This document shows positions 24,077 through 36,750 of a stretch of 64,000 nucleotides of DNA, piece after piece. The notes beneath the pieces were generated by a model. It was given only the letters and a program-made list of their open reading frames with translations. It was not told the DNA's origin and did no database searches. The stretch comes from Dasyornis broadbenti (taxonomy: Eukaryota; Chordata; Aves; Passeriformes; Dasyornithidae): contig VZRN01000634.1 of assembly GCA_013397935.1 (NCBI GenBank), positions 1,602,614 through 1,666,613 of the forward strand, read 5' to 3'. The stretch's first letter is position 1; each line of letters opens with the position of its first letter. The position numbers and the translations under genes are program-made.

Positions 24077-27000
24077 GTCCTAAAGCTGTTCCAGCCTTGA
24101 AACCTGACAAGAGGAAGGCACAAGAGGAGAATGCCATTTTCAATAAGAATTAAAAGGGATTGTAGTTGTTCGGAATAATTTTTCCACTTATATTGAAAAA
24201 TCAATCACAGATCCCACTTCTAAATTATCTTATCATTGTTGATACAGTCTTTACAAAACAGTTAAAAGTGGAAAGTTTGTTTTCTTTTCCAAGTATATCA
24301 CTCCTGCTGTTTGGATTTTTTTCTTCCTTCCCCTAAAGATGGCCATAAAAAGAACAAGATACATTTTTATCATTAGCTACAAACCCAAGTCTCACACATT
24401 TATTGGTTTATTTTTAGAGCCATTAGGTAAAACTTAAAGAACAGAAAAGAAACCCCAGTCAAAGCTCCATCAAAATGAACTTACACTTCAGTCAGTAAAT
24501 TAAATAATCTGTGCCAACCTGAGGGCTCTCAATCCTGTCATAACATTCCATAAGCACTAGCGGTTATAAAATACTAGTTCTGAAGTGTTCTTATTAATAT
24601 TAAGCTGAACCAAACCATGAAGTTCAAACTTAGATCAACTGGCATTTTAAAAAGTGTGTGCATCTTTAAACTGCACAGGCATTGATCTTTGTGTTCAATA
24701 CATCTTTTATTTAAATACATTTAAAAGTACAAGGTAACAGGAAGCCTTTCCACTGAGAAATGCAAGATATTACTACAGCACAGACAGTGAAAACCTGCCT
24801 AGTTTTGCCATGCTTCACTGAGAAAGTGCCAGAGGTAATGAAGACTCGTAGCACAACCCCACCTGGCACTGAAAGAGAGCCAGCACTGAAAGGGATCTAT
24901 TTTTAGAGGGATGCTAAAGGTCAGCCAGCTAAGGCCTTCAGTCATGCAATGTTATCCCCACGTTAAGCCCTAAGATGCTTTTGAACAAGGCATTTGCTAT
25001 ACAGTACATGGCAAATCTTTTTCCAAGACATTACTGATTTGCAAGTTCACCTTCAGTAAACAGTGCCAAAAGTAATCTCAGGAAAAAGAAATGGCACAAT
25101 TACAACTTGAGCAGGAGTTAGAAAATGTCTGTAAAAATATAATGAGAGCTTCTGGAATGCTGTTATGATCCTGCTCCCATGAGAACAGCAAGAATCAGAG
25201 GATCATATTTTTAGCAAAATATGAAACAGTTCAAGTTCTTGAAGAGCCACTGAAATGTCATATGTTCTATGGGAGGCCACAGAACTGGGGCAAAAAACCA
25301 CCTTCTGTGTGTAGGCAACGATGAAGCATCACACTGCATACATGCACCTACAAAACACCCTCTTTGACAAGGTGGAGAACCCTGAAATGTCACAGCTGCT
25401 TGGGACCAGGAGCTACACTGCCTCAGCCTGGCCACACGAGCGACGCTCGGCACAGCCCAAGTGCCTGCGCTCCCCCGGCTCTGAGCAGCACGGGCTTTTC
25501 AAGTAAGTGCACAGAGTGTGGGACTTGCTGAGCCACCTCACTGGAAAAACAGTGGCTGACCAGGGAATGATCACAGTCTTACCACCATGAATGAGATGAA
25601 CAACAGCACAGAAGGTCACTCGTGATGCACAGCTGTGAACTCACAGAGAAAACGACTTCCTGCAGTGTAAGTCAATGCACATTGGCAGATGCTTGTGCAC
25701 AAGTGGTACGGTGGAACAGTGGGGATTGAATTCATGCTTCAATTTGCAAAATAAACTTGTACTGCAAACTTGTAGAAAATCAGAACATCATGAACTTTGA
25801 CAGCTTTGTTGAAAGGAAGAAAAGAACAGCAGAAAAAAAAAATGGAAAGAAAGAACACAAGAACGAAAACCTGACCCTGCTCGTCCAGGAGCCTTTCCAA
25901 TTGGAACACTCCCAGCACTGCTGGCACCAGTCAAAGGAGGGTCCAAGTAATTCTTCATTTCAGAGTCCATACACCTAACAGGAGAAAAACTGTAGTCCTT
26001 GAGGATGCTAGATGTCACTTTGGCAGGAGAGAGGAGGCAGCCTATTAGGTGGCCTATGTAGAACAGGAAGACAAATAACACAGGAAGGAGATCTACAGCA
26101 TGTACTGTCTTCTGCTTCTCTGCCCAATAATAAAATCCTCATTCTACTTAGTAACTGTTCTCACAAATTGTTCAAGCTCTATAATGCAGAAAGCAGGGCC
26201 AATGAACTGGAGTGAATCTTAAATGCTTTTAGTGACACTGGAAAGAAAAAGCAGTTCCTTGCCCAAAATCTCTTAGCAAGATGAGGAAATAAAAGAGAAA
26301 AAACTAAAGACATGGCTTGTTGTACAGCATTTCTTGCTTCAGTGTTAGTTTTATTATTTGTTATTGCCTAGGGCATGAGTTTACACTAAGTGAAAAAGTG
26401 GAGGAACAAGGCACAGGTTTTTCCTCTCCTACATTCCCGTAACTGACAGTACTGATGTTGCACAACTTTTATCCCCATTATCTTCAGAACGGACTTTCCT
26501 GCTTCTTTATCAAACTACGTTCTGTTTAATCAGAAGCTGAGCAGCAATTTCCTTCATAGCTCGGATCACAGACATAAAAATGTTCACCAGTATCAGGATG
26601 ATTTACAAAAGGCTGGCCTTCTGCATCCTCCATACAGACACTGGCCTTCTTGTCTCCTCTTTTATGACAGGTAGCAAATGAAGTAATGAAGTAGAAACGA
26701 AGTCATAAAACACTAAGATAAATCACTCATCTTGGGAAGGTCTGCAACAGACCAATTAAAATAATGTCTTAGACACGCTGCCATAACATATCATACCTAT
26801 GGGAAGAAGCTACTAGCATGAGCAAGCCCTGCAATTACTATTTTCTCCAATTATATCCCCAGAGATTTCTAGCTCCAGCATCATAAAACATTAACAAACT
26901 AAAATTTTTTGTTTTAATTTCTTTATATTTTTTCCAGTAAGTTATTAAAGGCAATGATAGTGACAAATCTCTGCCCAGAGTGGAAGGTCACACACGTCAA

Positions 27001-27430
27001 GATGAACATCAGCTCCAGTCAGAATCACTGAGGGTGAGGTTTGCAGACCCGGATCACACAGCTGCAGTCCGTGTTATGAGCCCAGCAACTTCCCTGGGAG
27101 GTAAGGGCTATCCTGAAGTGGGTAAAAAGGCTGGACCCTGCACTCTCATGAGCTCACATGAGAGGTGCAAAAACTCCTGCTTAGCTCTCTGCCACTTTCT
27201 GCCCGATGCCACAGGGCCAGGAGCTCTCCCCTCTCAGATGGAGCGGAACCCATCGATACTGCACCACTGATGCCCAGGGGCTCAGGGCTGGGCATTATGT
27301 GCCACCATTACACCATAAAGAACCAAATAAAGCAGAGGATACACTCAGCCCTCCTCAGTGTAAAACCTCCACGTTGCTCTATTCTGTATCATATTCTCAG
27401 CAGCAGTTTCCTCTAGAGTTAAATCACAGC
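24077..27430. other. Unique DNA, no gene seen
   Basis: A CpG-enriched stretch at 25431-25500 (seven CpGs in about 60 bases) ends at a consensus plus-strand donor (AA|GTAAGTG, GT at 25502). It is discussed in the findings but not called a gene. The rest is A+T-rich unique sequence. Confidence 0.5.
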
Positions 27431-27530
27431 CCTACAAACAGTCGCTGCCGGAGCGATTTACGGAGCTGTAGCACCAACAGCGGCCTCTGCCTCTCGTGCT
27501 GCTGCAGCAGCACAGGACGAGAGGCACAGA
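27431..27530. other. CpG-enriched patch
   Basis: Seven CpG dinucleotides occur within about 90 bases in otherwise CpG-poor DNA. The patch is far too short for a CpG island by usual criteria. It contains the palindrome at 27488-27526 and is followed by a CTCF-like core. Confidence 0.6.
27488..27526. repeat. Imperfect palindrome, 17 paired bases with one 5-nt bulge
   Basis: The left arm TGCCTCTCGTGCTGCTG (27488-27504) pairs with CAGCAGC (27505-27511) and then, after a 5-nt bulge, with ACGAGAGGCA (27517-27526). The centre CTGCAG has no unpaired loop. It can extrude as a cruciform in DNA. As RNA the absent loop makes a microRNA precursor unlikely. Confidence 0.85.
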
Positions 27531-27548
27531 CCAGAGCCTGAAGACAGC

Positions 27549-27561
27549 TGACCAGAGGGCA
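27549..27561 (+). promoter_or_regulatory. CTCF-like core motif (candidate)
   Basis: The bases ACCAGAGGGCA at 27551-27561 match the invariant centre of the known CTCF core. The two 5' positions (TG) do not match. Single motif matches of this length occur by chance, so this is only a candidate. Its position about 20 bases beyond the palindrome and CpG patch is the reason for listing it. Confidence 0.25.
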
Positions 27562-30500
27562 CACAAGGGATGGTCTTAGGCAAGCAAAACCCAGCAGGAT
27601 TTCATTCAGCCCTGCAATCCAAGTGCCCTACTAGTCCTATCAATGTTCTGGCTGCATTTCAGAGCCATTTGTGCTCCCCAGTGACTGGGATATTGGCACC
27701 TGCTACCACAGATTTCCTCTAGGCAGCAGGCCTATGCTCCCTGCCCTGTGGATCATCCCATGGGTCTGTAAATCAAACAAAATCTGCTTTAGAATTTTGT
27801 TCTCTCATCTAGAGTCCTAGTCTAAAAATAGAACCCATTCCCTTTACATCTGTTGATTTTCAAACAATTTTATAGCCCTGATATCTAATTATAGTATATC
27901 ATTGCCTGTTACAATTACATGACATTTACTAATTGGATGACTGGTGGAAACCCTTTTCATACTCCAAAGAAAATCTCCATCAATACTACACTCAAGATCT
28001 CAAAGATCTAGCAGAGAGACAGAAGAAAATAGGTTTTGGGGCTTTTTTAGCTTATCATTTCTGACCACTTCAAAGGTTTACAACAAAACTCAGTGTCAAA
28101 AACAATGAACAAGAGTTGAACACTAAAGAGATTGCAAACCACAGAAATCCACTGTGACAGAGTTAACTGAAGCATGATCACACAGGCTATCAGACAAATC
28201 TGGATCACTTGAATGGACTGGCACGGCTTAAAGGGGTTTTTCTTTCATTTATAATTAACCACTTGGCTGTCACATCACTGCATCCACGCACTCCGGTTGT
28301 GAATGTTTACACTGGAATCTCTGTAGAAGACACAGAGCCTGCAAGCCAGAAAAGGTGAGAAGGGAAGCTCTGTCTGTGCACTAGGGAGATGCTCAGCTCA
28401 GCACCACAAAAACAGCCGGAGCAGAGGGAGAACCATTCACCACAAACCACCATGGCAGCAGCCCCATGTGCTTCCCTGGGTGCCTCCACCCCAGGCTACA
28501 GAAACCTTATTTTGGGGTGACAGAGCACAGGGAGGGTTTAGATCTGTGCACTCTTGACTTCTGATATGGGTACAAAGATAAACTTCTGCTAGGAAGAGAT
28601 AATTGGACAAAAAATGTGTGCAGCACAATCTTTAATCTTCAGACAAGACAGGCAGTGACACACAGCCTTGGAGAGCTACAGAGCCATCTCACTGTCCTGA
28701 GAGCCAGGAACAAGTCTTTTGGAGACTTCTTGACCCCACAGAGTGCCTGTTCCCAGGGGCTGCACCGCAGGGGATGGACAGTGCTCCCCCAGTGTCAAGC
28801 CAGACCCCCAGTCTGTCACCCGGCTCTGACATCTGGCAGCTGCTGGGAAGAGGGAGTATGGTGGGGCAATGTCATCTGCGGTCCTTGAGGAGTGGCCAGA
28901 ACTGGTGGTCATTTGCACCAGCTGTGTCTCACATTGTCGTGAAGCTGTCGTGTCCTTCCTTCTTTAAGCCTCTAAAGGAAAAGGCTGCTTAACAGAGGCT
29001 GCAAGGTTTGCGCTGTTGTAGAATATCTGTGGGGCAACGGTCCAAACAGCCACTTCAGAGATCAACCACGCGCCCTGGGGCTTCTCCGGTGCCACTGCTG
29101 TGCTCCACACTCCTCCAGCCCCTGCAGAACAAGGGAAGGAGCACAGTGCCTGCTTCACTCCAGGCCCTCGGCTGCAGCTCCCGGCAGCTCTGGGGCATTA
29201 CTAATCTTGCAAGAGTTGCCAGCACCAATACACCAACCAACCAGTGGGTTGAATATTTTAGCTGTAATAAACAGATTTGAAGAAAGGCTTTCTTTACTGA
29301 CAACCTGCTTTATTTTTGCCAGCAGGCATGAATCAAAACAGAATCACAGTACCCTAGCCTGACTTCAAAGGATACGAACATTTAATTTTTTGCAGCTTTT
29401 GCTTCACTGCCCATTGTACTGCAAACACACCCCCGGGCCCCCAAAATCTTTTTCATTACTAATTTAACTTTCCCTTTTTAAAGATGACAATAGAGAGAGG
29501 ATGAGATGCATTTCCAGCGAAGGTCAATCTGGCATGACCTTGATTATTTTCCAGAGCACGCCCAGCCTGTGGACACACAGAGGGCTACTCCACTGGCAGG
29601 AGGCTGAGCTGGGCGCAGCAGAGCTGGAGGATGCAATGCCCCTGGACTCCCAGAACCACTTTCCAGACAAAGCCTGGGTTTCAAAGGTTAGTGCATGCCA
29701 GCAGACGGGAGGCAGCACATGATTTCTGTGTACTCTGTGGCATAGCAGAGGACTAGAGATCAGATCTAAAATTTAATGCAATGATGCAAGTGAGGCAATT
29801 AGTAAATGACTCGGCATCTGCAGACCAGCAGACTCCTATTAACCAGCTAAGTACATTATCTTTGTGAAGAAGATAGATTTTTCCCTTAAATGAATTGTGT
29901 ATAACTCCTGCAACTTGTCACAGCCTACTGCAGCCTTGGGCCCCAACCCTGCAAGGCACTAGTCCTTCCTCCACTGACATTCACGGGAAGCAGCACGCCT
30001 CAACCTTCCCGAGTAGAGCATCTTGAGGCTCAGAATCTCAAATATCCAGTTAAGAGGGAAAATGGTTTCACTGGTGAGTGGCCTAACAGACTCTAATTAG
30101 CACTGTCTCTACCACTCTCACAAGTCTTGGTTTGTATTTAGTCTGTGCCTGCTTCACAACCAGGAGAACCTCAGTCCATCCCAGCATCAACCCTTACAAC
30201 ACGCTGGTGCTTACCAAGCGGGGCTCCACCAAGCACCATAACCAACTTCAGCTAATCTTGGGGAAAATAAAAATAAAAACATGGAAAACATCTTGTCCTC
30301 CTGCCCCACAATTTAAAAGTTACCACGAAAGATCAGGTGTTTGCATTAAGTTGTTAGAACTTTTATTCCAGTCAAAAAGATGGAAAATATCTCAGCAGTG
30401 GTGACGAAAGCATCCAGAATGCTTTGGGAACCCAGCAAGAACCTATTTCTGACTTTCAGACTTAAAAGGCTTCAGCACATTTACTATAGGCAAAAAAACA

Positions 30501-31167
30501 GTGCTGGCAATGAAACACTGACCATTCAAACCAACTGGCTCATAAATAGATGTGATGTCATCCACAACACTACATTCAGCTAAACCACAGGCATTTTCAA
30601 GGACTGTTTTCTCCAGCAGGAAAATAATGTGCAATCCATGCAAGACAGAAGGCAAGGACCTGCTTTCCAGTTAAAGAAACCCTGCTCTGTCATCTACCAC
30701 ACAACCTGGCAACCCAGCACCTGGAGAGAGGTGCGAGCAGTCATTAGGCACTCAACAGAGCATTCCGCATCGAATACACCTTTCCTCCCACGGGCCTTCA
30801 GGGTATTGGCCATCCGTTGATACTCACAAATGTACTGAAATCACTGATTTCAGACAGTGGGCCTTTCACTACCAGATGCAACCCAGCTCAGGTATGGCCT
30901 TGCTGAACCCTGCCCAGCTGTACCAGCAATGATGGGAACACACAGCTAAACTGGCAAAGTGTGGCCAAAAGGAGAAAAGCCTCAAAAGATAACTGTGGGG
31001 TTTCTATTAAAGCTGTACAGAACATTATTATCCCTTCTGTCTTGGGATGAAAAGCTAATATCTCTACATCCATCGCCAGTCTGAAAAGCGTAAAACCAAA
31101 TTTCAGTTCAGGTCCAACAAAAATGCCATTTAATATTGACCCTATTAAAAATAAAACCCTAACTATT
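27562..31167. other. Unique DNA, no gene seen
   Basis: Moderately GC-rich at 28600-29200 and 29500-29720, where frames of 60-90 codons open on both strands without known similarity. No interspersed repeat recognised. Confidence 0.5.
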
Positions 31168-31181
31168 AAAAAAAAAAAAAA
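31168..31181 (+). repeat. Poly(A) run, 14 A
   Basis: Uninterrupted A14 preceded by A-rich sequence (two AATAAAA-like steps). No retroelement similarity is visible upstream. Confidence 0.9.
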
Positions 31182-34100
31182 GCCTGCATGGTTGGTTTGT
31201 TTGTTTTACCCAGACCTGGAATGCAAAGAAGGTTACACTCATCTCTCCCTCATTTACATTTAAGTTACATTGTTACTTTTATCTATTTTATAAGAAATTT
31301 AGGCCCTTTTCCACCTGCTTTATTTAGTACATCAATCATTTGCTTCCTCAATCAACCCCACCTCGTGTCACCTTGAGCTCTGGAGGCAGATGAGAGCAGC
31401 ACTGCGTATTTTGAAATCTACTGTTCTGTTTTCTGTAGAAAACAGCTTCCAGCTGATCCTGGGCTCGACCCTCATCGTTGGACGTGTGCTGAGGCTCCTG
31501 CTGGCCCCTCTGTGAGGCACACGAGAGGTGCTGTGTGGCTGGGACCAGCTGCTGGACAACTGCATGTTCCTGAATACTGGACCTACCATCCCCCAAGGTC
31601 CCCCTCCTCCTGCCAGATCAGGCTACTCAACTGCCCCTGGAATGTGGATGGCATGGCGTTTCCGAACATCTGTCATTCACCAGTAAAGAGTCCAGCGAGC
31701 CGAAAGCAAACCGTGTTCTCAGAACGAGTATTGATCACACAGCAGTGTTCATTTGGAAACAGCCACATTATCTGCTCATTTCTGCTCTTCCATTTCCTCT
31801 GTGGATAATTTTGATTTCATTTGTTGAAAGCACGTTCTGCCCCATTAAGATATTTAAAAGTGCAACACAACCCAGAGCTGCAAACTGTTGCAGAATGCAA
31901 GTGTTCAGCAGGAGCACAGAGCAGCATTTTGTCGATATTGATTTTACAAACACTGCCCATGTCAGGAGCATTTCACAGATGCTTGAAATCCCCTATCCCA
32001 TCTTTTGGTTTTGTCAAATGCTAAGACAACCTGTAAGGCAAATCCAGCCCTCCCGCATCTCCGTAGCTGCAGGTGTCCCATTCGCACTGCTGCACTTCAC
32101 ATTTACTGACGCAACAAGCTCCACACGTGTCCCAGTTGCAAGGAGCAGGACAATGCCTCCCTCAGGCAGGACAGGACTATTTCTGAGGAAGCCCAGCCAC
32201 AGGAACAGATGCTCAGGGGCAGGTGGAGCTGAGCCTGGCAGCTCCTCAGCAGCCATGGGTAGGGCAGGTTTCTCGACAGTGACAAACCACACTGGTGCTG
32301 GGAGAGGCTTTGCTGCCCGATGGCCTCGAGCCAGCACTGCCAGAGAAGGTCTCAGCAGCTCCCCAGCCTGCCAGGCAGGCTACAGAGCAGGGCAATGTTC
32401 TGCAGATGCAAGCAGAGAAGGACAGCAGAGAACAAAGATTAATATGCTTCCGTTCAAATTTCATGTAGAGACTAAACACCCCCTCACAACGTGCTGCTCA
32501 GGAACTCTGCAACACTTAACTGTGCTTTCAGGGAGGGACCTTAATAACTGCTTTTATTAAACACAGCCCAGTGTTTGCCACTTTACCGCACCTTGACATT
32601 TCCAGAAGGTCACAGACGAGCACATCTTTAATCTAAACTGTTCAGTAACAACACCACTCTGCGTAGTATCTGTAACATTTAAACGTTCTCAAGATCTCCC
32701 GCGTGAGATCAACACAGGTTTCAGGTAATTCACCAAAGTGAGAGCAACTGATGCTCTGTGGCTGTGCTAGAATTAGGTTACTGCAACTGCAGTGCAGTGT
32801 GGATGCTGACTGGTCTGGTAAAGGGAAAATTTCCCACAGTTTAGTGTCAGCAAACTGCAACTGTATTTAATTAAGAGTTTGCAAACAGCCCCATTAAAAA
32901 TAGTGGCAATAACCTTCTATGTAGCACTGAAAATGTGCTAAGGGTCACAAACTCTTTCTCAACATGGTTCAGTAACTATCCTAGAAGTTAAAATTGAAGA
33001 TGCTATGATAGAAATTGAAGACTGTAGGTTATTCTGATAAATACCAACATTCCCTCCTCCTGCACATCAGAAGCTGTCACCATCATATTTCAGTCCAAGT
33101 ACCACTGGTGATTTATATTTACTGAAGATGAAAGCCAAAGACAAGCCCACTCTACACCTTTTTCTCCGTCAACTTATGCAAAGGCCAAATTTAACTTCAA
33201 TCAGACTAGCACAGGAAAGCTCTGCCCATCAGCTGTCAATGCAGCTCAGCTTGTAGCTATCTTTCAAGTTTTGCTTTCATGTTCTATTGATTTGTACTGG
33301 CCTAAGTCTATGAGTTTCACCTCTTGGTCCAATTGTCTGGTTTTAATATTTGTCACCAAAATTCACTAGAAGTGGTGCACACAAAACCTTAGCTGTCAGA
33401 ATCTGACATGCAACAGCATGGAAATAATGAAACACACTGAAAATTGTTGTTAAACCTTTCAGCATTAATCTAAAATCTTTGTAGACTTAGAGAAAGCGAC
33501 AAAAAACCCTACAATATAACAATCAGGCAAATTTAGAAATGAACAGATAAAGGCGGAAGCACACAGAGCACCAGCAGCATTGACTCAAAGGCACAAGCAT
33601 ACAAACAATATCCCTTTTTGTGATACTGATTACATGAGCTATTCAAGCCTGGTCATCACCTTCAATCCACCCATACAGAACAACTCCTGCACAAAGAATA
33701 ACAAAATCTCTCACAGGCTTTTCTTGTGTGCCAGCGCTAAAACCTCAGCTGGGGTCTTTTCTTGGATCAAAAAACATTTTAGGTAATTCTAAGTGTTTCT
33801 TCTGTCTTAAAAATAAACTCCTCTGTAATTTCACTAGATTACCATTTTATTCACCTTCTCCCACAATTCAGCTGGACTGTAGGGTCCAGTGAGCACCTAC
33901 CCCTGCACTGACCAGGAGGCTACTTAGCACCACAGAAACACCTCAGTTTGGAAACTACTACCCAGACGCCAGGATTTCAGGGTATTTGTACCATATATCC
34001 AAATAGGCACACAAAGGCAGGCCCTGCACACAGAGAGGTAGAGACTTCATTCCACCAGCCCATAATAATCAGCCTAGCAAGAGTCCTCTATCCACGTCCA

Positions 34101-36714
34101 GCAAGTGAAGACACCTTCACTCTACAGATGTGGAAGGGAAGCTCAGGACCCAGTGCAGGGTAGTGGTTCTCACCCAGTTTGAAGATTCCATTCATAGCCC
34201 ACAGCATTTGTACACTGAATATATGAGCATTTCTTCCCAAGTTTTCAAATTTCCAGTGAGCAACAGAATGCTGACAAAGACAAGAACCCCCCTGTGCACC
34301 TCTCACTTCTAACACATAACGTTTCACGATGTATTTTCCTCAGTCTAAAGCTCACCTCTCCCAAGCAGTAATATACACCACAATCTCAGCTCCTGAGTCT
34401 GAAAGAATTCTTGATTGAGTTGTACAAGATTGCTTGTAGGCTTTGCTCTCAACTTCCTACATCTAACCTCAGGAAATTCCCATACCAGCTTAACAATCAA
34501 TTGAGTTCTTTGTCACACATAATGAAAGAACAGCCACAGAGTTAATTCCTGCCTTCTTGGCCCACAGCCAATATAAAGCAAAGAGAAATTTGGGGGCGTC
34601 AGCACTTAGGCTGATTTTCACACAGTTGCCACCACTTTATATTTAAGCAGAAGTAGCTCAGAGGTTTGCTAAAAAAGTGATCACCTTGATTGAATGCAGA
34701 GAGTTTCACGGTTTCTGAATACCTCCAGAGAGCTCAAGCAAAGAGTTACATGAATCCCTACTCCACTAAGTGCTTTAGGCAATTGAAAAGGAGCAAAAAA
34801 CTCTCCAGCAAACTCAGTAAGACAGTTTCTAACTAGCCTATGGAGTGGCAGTATCAACCACTAGCCACAAAGTACCAGGAATTATGCAAGGCTCAAGGAT
34901 GTTAAAGACTTTTCCATAAGCTCCAGGGTCTCAAAGAGCAAGAGCCCTGCCCGTTGCTGCTCTGCCAGCGCACAGAGCTTGGGAGATGCACATACCTGAC
35001 CTATAGGCTTAAAATACAAAATGAAAAACACGCAGCAAAACCTACCAGGTGATGTAATGATACCACATAGGCAGATCTTCAGAAGAGAAAGAACAAAAAA
35101 GGTTTGGAAAAAACCTGCAGTAGGGAGTAGCACTTTAAATAAACAAGCAGCAAAGTATGTGGAAAGCTCTAATCCATTTGCTTGTTTGAAATATTACTCA
35201 CTGGCTGGTTCATCTCAAAGCACAGGCTTTGCAGTTTATCCTCCTCAAACGACTCCCAGATAAAATTAGTCAGGTGATTTACAGGATATATTGATTAGAG
35301 AGGATTTACCAAAGGCAACATAAAAAACATCCAGCTTTATCATTCAGTGAAAATGAAAGAGAAGAAAGCAAGCCTGCAAGCTATTATCACTGTATATAAA
35401 TTAGGCTTTATTAATGAATTAACTATAGAAAATGCTAGATAAGAGTTAAAATAATAGAGTTTATCTCTGAAGAAATAAAAGGAGATTTCAGGAAAAAAAG
35501 CAATACAAATAAAATAAGTCTTCAATGTTTGCTTGGATTTTTTTTCTAGTATCTGTAACAGGCTGAATTTTCAACCAAACGTTCCCAGAAAATCCTGATA
35601 TCCTCAGTTTTCTCTTCCAGCTCACAACTTTTTCCACCTGTACCTATAAAACACTTTCAGCTTGCTTCTATGAAATCCCAGGCAACAGGAACTATCCGAA
35701 CTTTTCCCAGTGAGCACTGGTTTTCCTCAGGACTAACTTTCAAGTGCTCAAACTACAAAATACCCTGATTGTGCTATGTACAGACTGAAAAATCTGGGAT
35801 TCTTCTGTCAAGGGGAAACAGAAATGGGCATCCGTGACTCAGAATTGGGCTCCCTCAACTCCCCAGCTGGGTGGGGGCTCTCCTGAGCCTTTGCATGAGA
35901 TCTTCAGAGGAGTGTCCTGCAGTAGCTTGACAGATGGTTTATTTTACCCCCAGGCTAAGGTGTCCTTCATGTTACAGCTTTGTGAGAACATACGTATGCT
36001 GTGACACACTGTAAAAAATTCCACCAACCTGAGCATATTGGGTAAAAACACCACGGCTCCCTCTGAGGGGGTTAAGCTTAAACCTCCATGTCCATACGAC
36101 TACAGAATCCTTTGTGGAACTGCCCATAGTGCTTGCACTGGAAGAAAAAGAATTACTTCCTGGGTATTACTTAATCCCAGCAAATGCTTGTACTCCCTCA
36201 AGCAGTGGCACCGATAGTGAGGCGTTCATCAAGACCCACGGCTGCTCACAGCCTGTGCCTGGTAGCATTTAAAAGGTTGTTTCGTGTGAAATGCCTGTTG
36301 CTCGAGCTTCTTCCAAAACCCCCTCGCACGGGACACCATCGTCTCAGAAGAGCTGCAAGCGCCCCCAGCCCCACTGGTGCTGCAGGACGGGAAGCAAGAG
36401 GGAGGTACAAGCCACAAGGTCAGCTGGGAAATCCACAGAAGTGGAGCTCCTACTGTATTTACTCAATTGTAACAGGTCCCTCTGACATTCGCTGAATCTT
36501 AATGTGCTGGGAAAGACACATCATCCCCCTGGCAGAATACACTCCATAATGGAGAAAAGGTAGGGGGAAAAAGTTGGTTTAACACAGTGCTTGCCTAGAA
36601 AGCTGCTTTGGTCAAGCCATGATTAGGTTTAAATCTGCCAAGTGGCTTTGGGTGGCAAAATAGATGGGTTCAGCCAGGCTGACAGAGGAGCAGTGGTGTC
36701 AGCAGCCTCACTGT
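31182..36714. other. Unique DNA, no gene supported
   Basis: Includes the longest open frame of the window (31745-32560 plus, 271 codons), covered in the findings. 36180-36420 carries about ten CpGs in 240 bases and is open on both strands, again without recognisable similarity. The remaining sequence is A+T-rich and single-copy. Confidence 0.5.
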
Positions 36715-36750
36715 CACCTGCCCCACGAGCTCCTGCCTGTGGGGCAGGTG
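36715..36750. repeat. Perfect 12-bp inverted repeat containing CACCTG/CAGGTG
   Basis: CACCTGCCCCAC (36715-36726) and GTGGGGCAGGTG (36739-36750) are perfect reverse complements around a 12-nt centre. Pairing can continue outward with one bulge (TGTCA against TGTGAC). Each arm carries an E2-box (CACCTG), and ZEB1/ZEB2 proteins are known to bind pairs of such boxes. Confidence 0.85.

Noticed and set aside
29335..29352. Possible CR1 tail (AGAATCACAGT)
   Set aside because: Only about 11 bases resemble the CR1 terminus and the adjacent sequence does not match.
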